Of a stretch of DNA of 16,889 bases, positions 6,434 through 12,788 are shown one piece after another. The position numbers and the translations under genes were made by a program. The notes beneath the pieces were generated by a model. It ran no database searches and was not told where the DNA came from. It worked only from the letters and a program-made list of their open reading frames with translations. How positions within the stretch are numbered: position 1 is the first letter of the stretch; each line of letters starts with the position of its first letter. This DNA is from Deltaproteobacteria bacterium UBA2385 (GTDB lineage Bacteria; Myxococcota_A; UBA796; UBA2385), in assembly GCA_002343455.1 (NCBI GenBank), contig DDSR01000395.1:1-16889 (forward strand), written 5' to 3'.

Positions 6434-8248
6434 GTGCCGATGATCGCCGGGTTGATCCAGCTCTCTCCTGACTCCGTCCGCCCCCGGGCCCGGGTCCTCG
6501 ACGCCACCGCGATGCTCGAGCGCCTGCGCGGGCCGGAGGGGCAGGCGGCGGCCGGTCCGCCAGCCTCATCAGGCCAGGAGCACGGCTGGCTGCTGCTCGA
6601 TGCCTCCGGCCTCACCGAGCCGCAGGCCCGACCGCTGCGCCTGTCGGGGGTGCTGGATGGGGACCTGGATGGGGCCCTGGATGGGGCCCTGTATGGGGGC
6701 GGGGCCGGGGCCGGGGCCGGGGCCGGGGAGCTCGCCCAGCTCGACGGGGAGTGGGCCCTCGCCCAGCTCGACCCGGACGGCGAGACCCTCTGGCTGGCCC
6801 GCGATCCGGCTGGCACCCGTCCGCTCTTCTGGGCGCGCCGCGGCGATCGGGTCGCCTTCGCCTCGCGCATCCAGGCCCTGCTGGCCCTGCCCTGGGTCAG
6901 CGACGAGCCGGCCCTGGAGCACCTCGCCGAGCACCTCAGCTTCCGCTACGTCCACGCCCCGGCCACCCTGCTGCGCGACGTGCGCGAGGTCCCTGCCGGC
7001 CACCGGGTCGCCATCTCGTCCCGCGGTGAGCGCGTCGAGCGGTGGTTCGACCCCGGCTGGAGCCTCCCCCAGGCGGCGCCGCCCGACCCCTTCCACGCCG
7101 CCCGGGAGCTGGATCGCTGCCTGCGCCGCGCGGTGCAGCGCCGCATGCCGCACGGCGAGCCCACGGCCGTGCTGCTCTCGGGAGGGCTGGACTCCTCGGC
7201 CATCCTCTTTCACGCCCGCGAGCAGCCCTCGGACCTGGTCGCCTGCACCGTCGCGCTCGCCGACGACCCCGCCGACGAGAGCGCCTTCGCCGCGCGGGCG
7301 GCCAGCGTGCTCGGCGTCCCCTACCAGCAGCACCGCATCGAGACCGCCGACCTGGTCGCCGCGGTCGATCGCGCCGCGGCCCAGATGGGACAGCCGCTGC
7401 CCTCCCCCGCCGCCGTGATCCAGCTCCTCTTCTTCGAGCGCCTGCGCGCAGAGCGGCGCGTGGTCCTGGGCGGGGACGGCGGCGACGAGGTGCTGGGCGG
7501 TCGTGGGCTGGAGGGCTTCGCCCAGCGAATGCGCGGCGGACGGGTGGTCGAGCGCCTCCCCCCGCCCGCCCGGGCCCTCACCCGGCTGCTGGCCCGCACG
7601 ACCGGGCGCCGCGATCTCGCCGCGGTCCCGGCGCAATTCGGGCGGGAGCGGCTGATCGGCGGCGCCCGGGTCTTCAAGGCGCACGAGCGGCAGGCCCTGC
7701 TGCGCGACCCGGGCCCGGTCCGACCGGGCATCCGGCAGGCGGTGCTCGGCCCCCTCTACGACGAGGTGCAGACCGACCCGCTCAACCAGATCCTGCACGT
7801 CTGGCAGCGGGGCTGGCTGCCGCAGGACAGCCTCGCCCGCGCCGCGCACATGGCCGGCGCGGTGGGGCTGGAGGTGCGCTATCCGCTGCTCGATCGCGAG
7901 CTGCACCGGCTGGCCAACGGCTGGCCCTCGTCGGCCAAGCTGCGCCGCATGGGCGGCCGGGTGCTGACCAAGGCGCCCCTTCGCGAGGCGATGCGCGGCC
8001 GCTTGCCGGACCGGATGGTCTTCCGCCCCAAGCGCTCCCTGCCGGCGCCGCTGGACGACTGGCTGCGTTCCGGCGGCCGCGGCTTCCTCGGCGAGCGGAT
8101 CGAGGCCGTCTGCGACGACCGCGCGACGCTCTGGAAGCCCGATGCGGTCCGCGAGCTGGCCCGGGCCCACCTGGCGGGAGAGGCCAACCACGGCCTCAAG
8201 CTGTGGACCCTGATCCTGTACCAGGCCTGGCGGGACAGCCTGCGCTGA
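6434..8248 (+). CDS. Asparagine-synthetase-like amide ligase without glutaminase cysteine
   Basis: A 604-residue AsnB-family protein. The synthetase domain (about 220-604) is intact: the PPi loop LLSGGLDSSAIL (247-258), GGDGGDEVLGGR (346-357), a GLEVRYPLLD segment, and the C-terminal TKAPLREAM...LPDRMVFRPKRS region with the conserved lysine. It should activate a carboxylate as an acyl-adenylate. The N-terminal Ntn-type glutaminase domain is degenerate. Family proteins begin M-C-G-I-A-G-L, whereas this one begins M-P-M-I-A-G-L, so the nucleophile Cys2 is Pro. An in-frame TGA at 6428-6430 excludes a longer start. Residues 71-99 are a repeat-encoded Gly/Ala/Asp-rich insert near where NGEIYN is expected. 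The later part (LARDPAGTRPLFWARRG) is normal. It therefore probably uses free ammonia or another amine, as lasso cyclases and beta-lactam synthetases do. ATG 6440 is an alternative start. Substrate unknown. Confidence 0.85.
   Translation: MPMIAGLIQLSPDSVRPRARVLDATAMLERLRGPEGQAAAGPPASSGQEHGWLLLDASGLTEPQARPLRLSGVLDGDLDGALDGALYGGGAGAGAGAGELAQLDGEWALAQLDPDGETLWLARDPAGTRPLFWARRGDRVAFASRIQALLALPWVSDEPALEHLAEHLSFRYVHAPATLLRDVREVPAGHRVAISSRGERVERWFDPGWSLPQAAPPDPFHAARELDRCLRRAVQRRMPHGEPTAVLLSGGLDSSAILFHAREQPSDLVACTVALADDPADESAFAARAASVLGVPYQQHRIETADLVAAVDRAAAQMGQPLPSPAAVIQLLFFERLRAERRVVLGGDGGDEVLGGRGLEGFAQRMRGGRVVERLPPPARALTRLLARTTGRRDLAAVPAQFGRERLIGGARVFKAHERQALLRDPGPVRPGIRQAVLGPLYDEVQTDPLNQILHVWQRGWLPQDSLARAAHMAGAVGLEVRYPLLDRELHRLANGWPSSAKLRRMGGRVLTKAPLREAMRGRLPDRMVFRPKRSLPAPLDDWLRSGGRGFLGERIEAVCDDRATLWKPDAVRELARAHLAGEANHGLKLWTLILYQAWRDSLR
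6653..6730 (+). repeat. Tandem 12-mer array followed by GGGGCC hexamer array
   Basis: Within the AsnB-like gene, four 12-bp units of the form CTGGATGGGGCC (6653-6664, 6665-6676, 6677-6688, 6689-6700, with a few substitutions) run directly into four perfect GGGGCC hexamers (6701-6724) and a fifth degenerate copy. Both unit lengths are multiples of three, so the frame is preserved. They encode LDGDLDGALDGALYGG and then a Gly-Ala run. The hexamer array can form a G-quadruplex on the coding strand. Replication slippage is the likely origin. Confidence 0.9.
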
Positions 8249-8257
8249 GGCTCAGCG
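8243..8257. repeat. 15-bp palindrome spanning two convergent stop codons
   Basis: CGCTGAG (8243-8249), one central G, then CTCAGCG (8251-8257) form a perfect 7-bp inverted repeat. The left arm contains the TGA of the AsnB-like gene and the right arm contains the reverse-strand TGA of lspA. The one-base centre cannot serve as a hairpin loop without opening inner pairs and there is no T tract, so it is not a standard terminator. Confidence 0.6.
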
Positions 8258-8824
8258 GGGCGAGGGCAGATCCTCGACCGGCGCCTCGGCCGGAGAGGGG
8301 GCCACGGCCTCGTCCTTCTGCAGGAACAGGTAGTAGATGAAGAAGAGGATCAGGCCGACCACGATGCAGGAGTCGGCCACGTTGAAGCTGGGCCACTCGT
8401 TGGTGCCGAGGTTGTCGATCATCCAGGTCTTGACCGAGGGAGTGTCGACGTAGACCCGCAGGAAGTCGGTCACGTATTGGAAGCGGACCCGGTCGATCGC
8501 GTTGCCGACAGCGCCTGAGGCGATCATCGCCAGGGCCACGGTCTGGTAGCGGTCCTCGTCGGGGAGCTGCCAGGCCATCTGGCCCAGGACGCCCACGGCG
8601 ATGACCGTGAAGGCGGCGAAGACGAGCATGCGGTGCTCGTAGCCGCTGAGGATCCCGAAGGCCGCCCCCGAGTTGCGGGCGTGCACCAGGCTGAAGAAGC
8701 CGGGGATGATGTCGATCTCGCCCGTGCGGTACGCGATGTGTTGGATGACGAGCCACTTCGTGGCTTGATCGACGACCAGCAACAGCACGGCCAGCACGAC
8801 GAAGATCAGCATTCGACGGCTCAA
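8252..8824 (-). CDS. lspA: Lipoprotein signal peptidase (signal peptidase II)
   Basis: Inner-membrane aspartyl protease that removes the signal peptide of diacylglyceryl-modified prolipoproteins. Family motifs are all present: VDQATKW (18-24), HARNSGAAFGIL (48-59), GAVGNAIDRV (104-113, catalytic Asp111) and WPSFNVADSCI (144-154, catalytic Asp151). There are four transmembrane helices and a Pro/Ala/Glu-rich C-terminal tail. The two aspartates are about 40 residues apart, against about 27 in E. coli, because of an extra stretch around VYVDTPSVKTWMIDNLGTNEW in the periplasmic loop. I chose the TTG start at 8824 (190 residues) because it supplies the basic MSRR leader, but the SD-like GGAGGG lies only 3 bp away. 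The ATG at 8812 is the alternative, with GGAGGG 15 bp away. It converges on the AsnB-like gene with 3 bp between stops and diverges from a gene for a probable lipoprotein substrate. Confidence 0.95.
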   Translation of the reverse strand: MSRRMLIFVVLAVLLLVVDQATKWLVIQHIAYRTGEIDIIPGFFSLVHARNSGAAFGILSGYEHRMLVFAAFTVIAVGVLGQMAWQLPDEDRYQTVALAMIASGAVGNAIDRVRFQYVTDFLRVYVDTPSVKTWMIDNLGTNEWPSFNVADSCIVVGLILFFIYYLFLQKDEAVAPSPAEAPVEDLPSPR

Positions 8825-8928
8825 GGGCCCTCCAGGTGTGCCGGCATTGTATCCACCACCCCATGCACCGGCACCTCCCCGGCGGGACTGGCCCTTGACG
8901 CAGGCCCTGCCGAGGCCATACAGCAAGG
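8825..8928. promoter_or_regulatory. Divergent promoter region between lspA and the lipoprotein gene
   Basis: Toward lspA, the minus strand carries TACAAT (8851-8846), a good -10 match, with a weak GTGCCG -35 at 17 bp. The implied start would be about 15 bases before the TTG start. Toward the lipoprotein gene, TTGACG (8895-8900) is a strong -35 with a weaker CATACA (8917-8922) at 16 bp. Initiation would then fall close to the GTG/ATG start at 8929/8932, suggesting a nearly leaderless mRNA. Both are pattern matches only. Confidence 0.35.
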
Positions 8929-9663
8929 GTGATGCTGCGCCTCCTCCCGCTCCCTGTGCTCCTGGTCGGCTGCCTCACGGCCGAGCCCGCGCCGACCGCG
9001 CCCGACCTCGACCCCCGCAATGTCGCCGAGACCTGGCGCGCCGTGCAGCCCCTGGGCCTGCTCGACCTCGCCAGCGACCCCGACGCCCTGCTGGGAGAGG
9101 ACCCCTCCTGCCCCTACCTGCTGGAGAGCGAGGACAGCTCGATCTGGACCGGCGGCTGCGTGCGAGGGGACGGCGCCTGGATCGAGGGCCAGATCCAGCA
9201 GTTTCGCAGCGAGGGTGAGCTCTGGCTCGTCGCCGACCGCTTCACCGTGGTCCGCCCCGAAGGCATCGAGCTGCTGCTGGACGGCGCCCTGGTCCAGACC
9301 GCAGCCGGCAGCCTGATCGGCCTGGAAGCGTCGCTGCTGCTCTGTGGCGTTCACACCCCCTGCCAGGACGGCCTGGTGGGCCTGGACCTGCGCTACGGCC
9401 TCCGCCTCGAAGAGGACGGCCAGGTGGCCGACGTGGCCGTCCGCGGCGTCGTCGGCCTGGACGGCAGCGAGCCGGCCTCGGTCGATGGCGCCTGGCGCGT
9501 GGACCCGCTGATCTGCGATCGTGAGCCCGTCGACGGCCTCCTGGCCATGCAGGCCGATCAGCGCCAGGCGATCGAGCTCGACGGCGCCGACGCCTGCGAC
9601 GGCTGCGTCGCGTGGACCGTCCAGGGAACCGCCGCCGCCTCATGGTGCCCGGCCAGCCTCTAG
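8929..9663 (+). CDS. Cysteine-rich predicted lipoprotein of unknown function
   Basis: A 244-residue exported protein. The N-terminus MMLRLLPLPVLLVGC is a short type II signal peptide with lipobox LVGC (Cys15), so the mature protein should be lipid-anchored after processing by signal peptidase II, whose gene lies divergently next door. The mature part is acidic, with no recognised domain. It has eight further cysteines (in SCPY, GGCV, LLCG, PCQD, LICD, DACDGC and SWCP), an even number suited to disulfides in an oxidising compartment. GTG 8929 and ATG 8932 are both possible starts, and AAGGG nearby is too close to ATG to be decisive. The next gene begins 3 bp after its TAG, so the two are probably co-transcribed. 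This lineage-specific secreted protein has no function I can assign. Confidence 0.8.
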   Translation: MMLRLLPLPVLLVGCLTAEPAPTAPDLDPRNVAETWRAVQPLGLLDLASDPDALLGEDPSCPYLLESEDSSIWTGGCVRGDGAWIEGQIQQFRSEGELWLVADRFTVVRPEGIELLLDGALVQTAAGSLIGLEASLLLCGVHTPCQDGLVGLDLRYGLRLEEDGQVADVAVRGVVGLDGSEPASVDGAWRVDPLICDREPVDGLLAMQADQRQAIELDGADACDGCVAWTVQGTAAASWCPASL

Positions 9664-9666
9664 GGT

Positions 9667-10929
9667 GTGAGCATTCGACCCTGGTTGCTGCCGCTCAGCG
9701 CGTTCTCGGTCGCCTTCGGCGCCCGCCTCGCCGTGGTCCTGCTGACCCCGATCCCCTACGCCTTCGACGCCTTCCAGCGCTGGGCGGGCCGGGACCACCT
9801 GCTGGTCCGCGACTGGCTGCCCCTGACCCAGTCCCTGGTCGCCGCCGCCGCCGCCCTGGGCGCCGACCACACCCAGGCCCGCCTGCTCGCCGCGGCCTTC
9901 GCGGCCCTCGGCATGGCGGCCGGCGCCTCCCTCGCCCGCCGGCTGGCCGGAGAGTCGGCCGGCTGGCTCTTCGTGCCCCTCGCCCTCTTCGGGCCGAGCC
10001 TCACCTGGACCTCTGCCCTCTACCAGGAGGGCACCTTCCTCACCGTGCTGCTGGGCGGCCTCGCCCTGGCCGTGCGGGCGCGGCAGGAGGGGCGCTCCTA
10101 CCTGGCGGCCGACCTGCTGATCGGCCTGCTCGGCCTCGTCCGATACGAGGGCTGGCCGGTGGTCCTGCTCTACCTCCTGTGGCGACGGGACCTGCGCGCC
10201 GGCCTGGCGCTGTGGGGAAGCCTCGTCTGGGCCGGCCTGCGCCTCTCCGACATCGAAGGCGCCCGCCCCTCTCCGGTCGACTACGCCGACTGGAACGGCC
10301 TCCTCAGCCGCTTCGATCTCGCCAGCTGGCTGCACGAGCTGGGGCGCCTGGGGACCCAGGCCTGGTACACCGGCCTGCTCGCCCTGGCGATCGGCGGCGC
10401 GATCGCCCTGGTCCGCACCTGGCGCAGGCCGATGGTGGGCCTGCTGGCGAGCATCCTGGCCACCCAGGCCCTGGTCACCCTCTTCTGGCTGGCCGGCGTC
10501 GAGAGCGCCATGACCCGGATGCAGGTGGTGCCCGGCGTCCTGCTGAGCCTGCTCATCGCCCTGGGCCTGGCCCCCTTCGCCGACCGCCGACCGCGCCTCT
10601 TCCTGGCCCTCGGCCTGCTGCTGTCGGCCGTCTACACCTACGATGGTGTCGCCCGGGCACAGATCGCCGCCAACGGCTTCCGCGTCGAGTACACCCTGCT
10701 GGAGCAGCTTCGTGCCGCTCCCGAGCTGAGGCCCGTCCGACTCCTCCCCCGGGCCGGCCTGGGCACCCGCGATCGCCACGACGGCTGCGAGATCCTGCTG
10801 GGCCTGGGCGAGCTGCGCGAGGGAGCCGACATCCTCTGCACGATCTGGCCGGAGCCCGCTGGCGGCGCGGCCGCCCCCCGGGCCGAGGCGACCTGGCGAC
10901 GCGGCGAGTACCACCTCCGCGAGATCTGA
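9667..10929 (+). CDS. Polytopic membrane protein, GT-C-like (possible family 39 glycosyltransferase)
   Basis: A 420-residue protein with roughly ten hydrophobic segments and a soluble C-terminal tail of about 75 residues. The layout resembles the GT-C fold of polyprenol-phosphate-sugar transferases: a short first helix, then an acidic residue in the first external loop (PYAFDAFQRWAGRDHLLVRDW, Asp34 and nearby acidic residues), and later the cytoplasm-proximal LGLVRYEGWPVVLLYLLW, a phrase typical of such proteins. I do not see a diagnostic catalytic motif, so the glycosyltransferase assignment is tentative. The GTG start is 3 bp after the lipoprotein stop, suggesting an operon and perhaps a link to modification or export of that protein. 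The stop lies 4 bp from the convergent prepilin-like gene. Confidence 0.75.
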   Translation: MSIRPWLLPLSAFSVAFGARLAVVLLTPIPYAFDAFQRWAGRDHLLVRDWLPLTQSLVAAAAALGADHTQARLLAAAFAALGMAAGASLARRLAGESAGWLFVPLALFGPSLTWTSALYQEGTFLTVLLGGLALAVRARQEGRSYLAADLLIGLLGLVRYEGWPVVLLYLLWRRDLRAGLALWGSLVWAGLRLSDIEGARPSPVDYADWNGLLSRFDLASWLHELGRLGTQAWYTGLLALAIGGAIALVRTWRRPMVGLLASILATQALVTLFWLAGVESAMTRMQVVPGVLLSLLIALGLAPFADRRPRLFLALGLLLSAVYTYDGVARAQIAANGFRVEYTLLEQLRAAPELRPVRLLPRAGLGTRDRHDGCEILLGLGELREGADILCTIWPEPAGGAAAPRAEATWRRGEYHLREI

Positions 10930-10933
10930 GGCG

Positions 10934-11377
10934 CTACCAGGCGTTCTCGGCCGACATCATTGTCGCGGCCTCGCCCGGCCTCGCCCGCCACCAGCTCCAG
11001 CGCCCGTCGCCGTCGACGTCGCTGATCCCGTGCAGCTCGATGCCGTAGGAGGGCGAGGCCATGGCGGCGTAGGAGCCGATGACCCCCGGGCCGTCCGGTC
11101 GGTAGCCCATCCGGTCGAAGCCCTCGCCGACCCAGGGGCGCGGGTTGCGCCCGGGCAGGGCGTCGGGCGTGAAGGAGGGCTGCACCGCGTAGCGCCCCTC
11201 GGCCGCGTAGTAGGCGAGCTCCGCGGCCAGCAGGCCGTCCAGCGTCACGGGCAGCTCGGCGCGCTGGGCCCGCTGGCTGGCGCTGGTCCAGGAGGGCAAG
11301 GCCACGGCCGCCAGGACGCCCAGCAGGGCGATGGAGGCGAGGGCTTCGAGCAGGGAGAAGGCGTGTCTGGGGCCCAT
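10934..11377 (-). CDS. Prepilin-like protein (type IV pilin / type II pseudopilin)
   Basis: A 147-residue protein with a class III prepilin leader. MGPRHA is followed by FSLLEALASIALLGVLAAVALP, with predicted cleavage between Ala6 and Phe7, the Glu at mature position 5 that is needed for assembly, and a long hydrophobic helix. The residue before the cleavage site is Ala rather than the usual Gly, a tolerated but less common choice. The globular part is short and contains DVDGDGRWS, an acidic loop of the kind that binds calcium in pseudopilins and in pilins of delta-type bacteria. No pilus or secretion genes (pilB, pilC, pilD, gsp) are nearby, so it is an orphan here and probably works with machinery encoded elsewhere. 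ATG 11377 has GGAG 7 bp upstream; that site partly overlaps a hairpin arm. Confidence 0.85.
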   Translation of the reverse strand: MGPRHAFSLLEALASIALLGVLAAVALPSWTSASQRAQRAELPVTLDGLLAAELAYYAAEGRYAVQPSFTPDALPGRNPRPWVGEGFDRMGYRPDGPGVIGSYAAMASPSYGIELHGISDVDGDGRWSWWRARPGEAATMMSAENAW

Positions 11378-11386
11378 CGGGGGACT

Positions 11387-11451
11387 CCACGGGGGGGAAG
11401 GCGCCAGCCGCGGCGCTCACCGGTATGTTCACCCGGCGCCGGCCCCCGTGG
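11387..11451 (-). promoter_or_regulatory. Composite hairpin in the leader of the prepilin-like gene
   Basis: CCACGGGGG (11387-11395) and CCCCCGTGG (11443-11451) are perfect 9-bp inverted repeats, and inside them GGCGCC at 11400-11405 and 11435-11440 can pair as a second stem. On the minus-strand transcript, the 3' arm ends in the first two bases of the GGAG ribosome-binding site (11388-11385) of the prepilin-like gene. There is no following U tract, so it is a better candidate for a structured leader than for an intrinsic terminator of tldDE. It occupies most of the 94-bp gap after tldE. Confidence 0.45.
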
Positions 11452-11471
11452 TTGTCTTGAATGGTAGCTCC

Positions 11472-12788
11472 TCAGGCCCCGCTGGTGTCGACCCCCTCGA
11501 AGACCAGGCTGGGGCAGCGGGTGGAGCCCCAGGGCCAGGGATCGCTGCCGACCTCGGCGAGCCCGGCGAAGAGGGCCAGCAGGTTGCCGGTGACGTTCAT
11601 CTCGCTCACCGGCTCGCCCAGCTGCCCCTTGCGGATCAGGTTGCCGCGCATGCCCAGCGAGAAGTCCCCGCTGGTCGGGTCGGAATTGCCGCCCAGCCAG
11701 GAGCTGACCAGCACGCCCTCCTCGACCCCCGCCACCAGCGCCGCCAGGTCCCGGCTGCCCGGCTGGACCACGCGGTTGCTGGCCGAGCCCGTCGTCGGGG
11801 CCATCCCCAGGCGGCGGGCGTAGGTCGTGTCCAGGTAGAGGTTGCGCAGGGCCCCGCCCTCGATCAGCGGCAGCGTGGCGGCGCGGATGCCCTCGCCGTC
11901 GAAGAGCCGGCTGCCCGGCATCCGGGCCAGCAGCGGCTCGTCCCGCACCACCAGGGCCGGGCTGACCGCGGGCTGGTCGAGCCGTCCCGCCCAGAAGCTG
12001 CGCCCCTGCTGCACATTGGCCCCGTTGGCCGGCGAGAGCAGGCGGGAGAGGATCTGGCCCGCCACCCGCGCCTCGACCACCAGGGTCGTCCGCCCCGAGG
12101 GGCCCTTGCGGGAGCCGAGCCGGTCGCGGGCCCGCTTGAGCGCCTCGGCCCCGATCTCCGCCGGCGCCGGCAGCTGCGAGCGGTGCGGACCGCCGGCCGA
12201 CATCCAGCCCTCGGGCCGGCCCGCCGCGTCCTGCAGGGTCACCTCGCTGCTCAGCCAGAGCCAGGTCCGCCGGTGCGAGCCCGAGAAGCCGTTGCTGCTG
12301 AGCTGCACCGAGAGGCCCTCGCCGTCGCTGCAGGCGCTGGTCGTGCTGATCAGGCCGGCCTGGCCCAGGATCGGGGCGCTGGCGGCCCGGCAGAGGGCCT
12401 CCCGATCGGCGTGGCTGAGGGCCGGGATGCTGGCGTCGGCCAGCTCCAGGTCGAGCTCGGCCCGCCCGGCGAAGAGCGAAGGATCGGGGATCGCCCGCGA
12501 GGGGTCCGGCTGCAGCGCCCGGGCCAGGGCCACCGCCTCGCGGGCCAGCCGGGCGACCTCGTCGGGGCGCAGATCGGTCGTCCGGGTCGTCGCGTAGCGG
12601 CCGTCGACCCAGACCTCCAGCACCAGGCTCTGGCTGGTCGACTCGCTGACCGTCTCCAGCGCCTCTCCCCGGACCGCGAGGTCCACCTGCCGGGTCCGCC
12701 CGACGCCGGCGAAGGCCCCGCTGGCCCCCGCCCCCGTGGCCGCCTCCAGCGCCAGCGCGCCCAGCGCCATCATCGTCGTCTCATCCAC
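11472..12788 (-). CDS. tldE: TldE/PmbA family partner of the TldD peptidase
   Basis: A 438-residue member of the TldD/PmbA family. It forms a heterodimer with TldD, and the complex is a metalloprotease that degrades unfolded short peptides and matures some peptide natural products such as microcin B17 and microcin C-type substrates. TldE lacks the HExxxH metal site, as expected. The C-terminus is diagnostic: WLGGNSDPTSGDFSLGMRGNLIRKGQ, then PVSEMNVTGNLLALF and PSLVFEGVDTSG. The start is GTG 12788, which has GGAGG with 5-bp spacing and overlaps the tldD stop by 8 bp; an upstream TTG at 12800 sits inside tldD and overlaps the SD, so it was rejected. No signal peptide is visible, in contrast to its partner. 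Confidence 0.9.
   Translation of the reverse strand: MDETTMMALGALALEAATGAGASGAFAGVGRTRQVDLAVRGEALETVSESTSQSLVLEVWVDGRYATTRTTDLRPDEVARLAREAVALARALQPDPSRAIPDPSLFAGRAELDLELADASIPALSHADREALCRAASAPILGQAGLISTTSACSDGEGLSVQLSSNGFSGSHRRTWLWLSSEVTLQDAAGRPEGWMSAGGPHRSQLPAPAEIGAEALKRARDRLGSRKGPSGRTTLVVEARVAGQILSRLLSPANGANVQQGRSFWAGRLDQPAVSPALVVRDEPLLARMPGSRLFDGEGIRAATLPLIEGGALRNLYLDTTYARRLGMAPTTGSASNRVVQPGSRDLAALVAGVEEGVLVSSWLGGNSDPTSGDFSLGMRGNLIRKGQLGEPVSEMNVTGNLLALFAGLAEVGSDPWPWGSTRCPSLVFEGVDTSGA

Noticed and set aside
6271..6870. Upstream extension of the UbiA-family reading frame
   Set aside because: The extra 200 residues are antisense to the AsnB-like gene and of low complexity. ATG 6270 has a good ribosome-binding site and starts the family-like part.
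6434..8248. Lasso peptide cyclase (C protein) and lasso cluster
   Set aside because: No precursor peptide, B-type leader protease, RRE protein or ABC exporter is visible near the gene, although loss of Cys2 is shared with lasso cyclases.
11387..11451. Rho-independent terminator after tldE
   Set aside because: The inverted repeat is large and GC-rich, but no T-rich tract follows on the minus strand; the 3' arm runs straight into the next ribosome-binding site.
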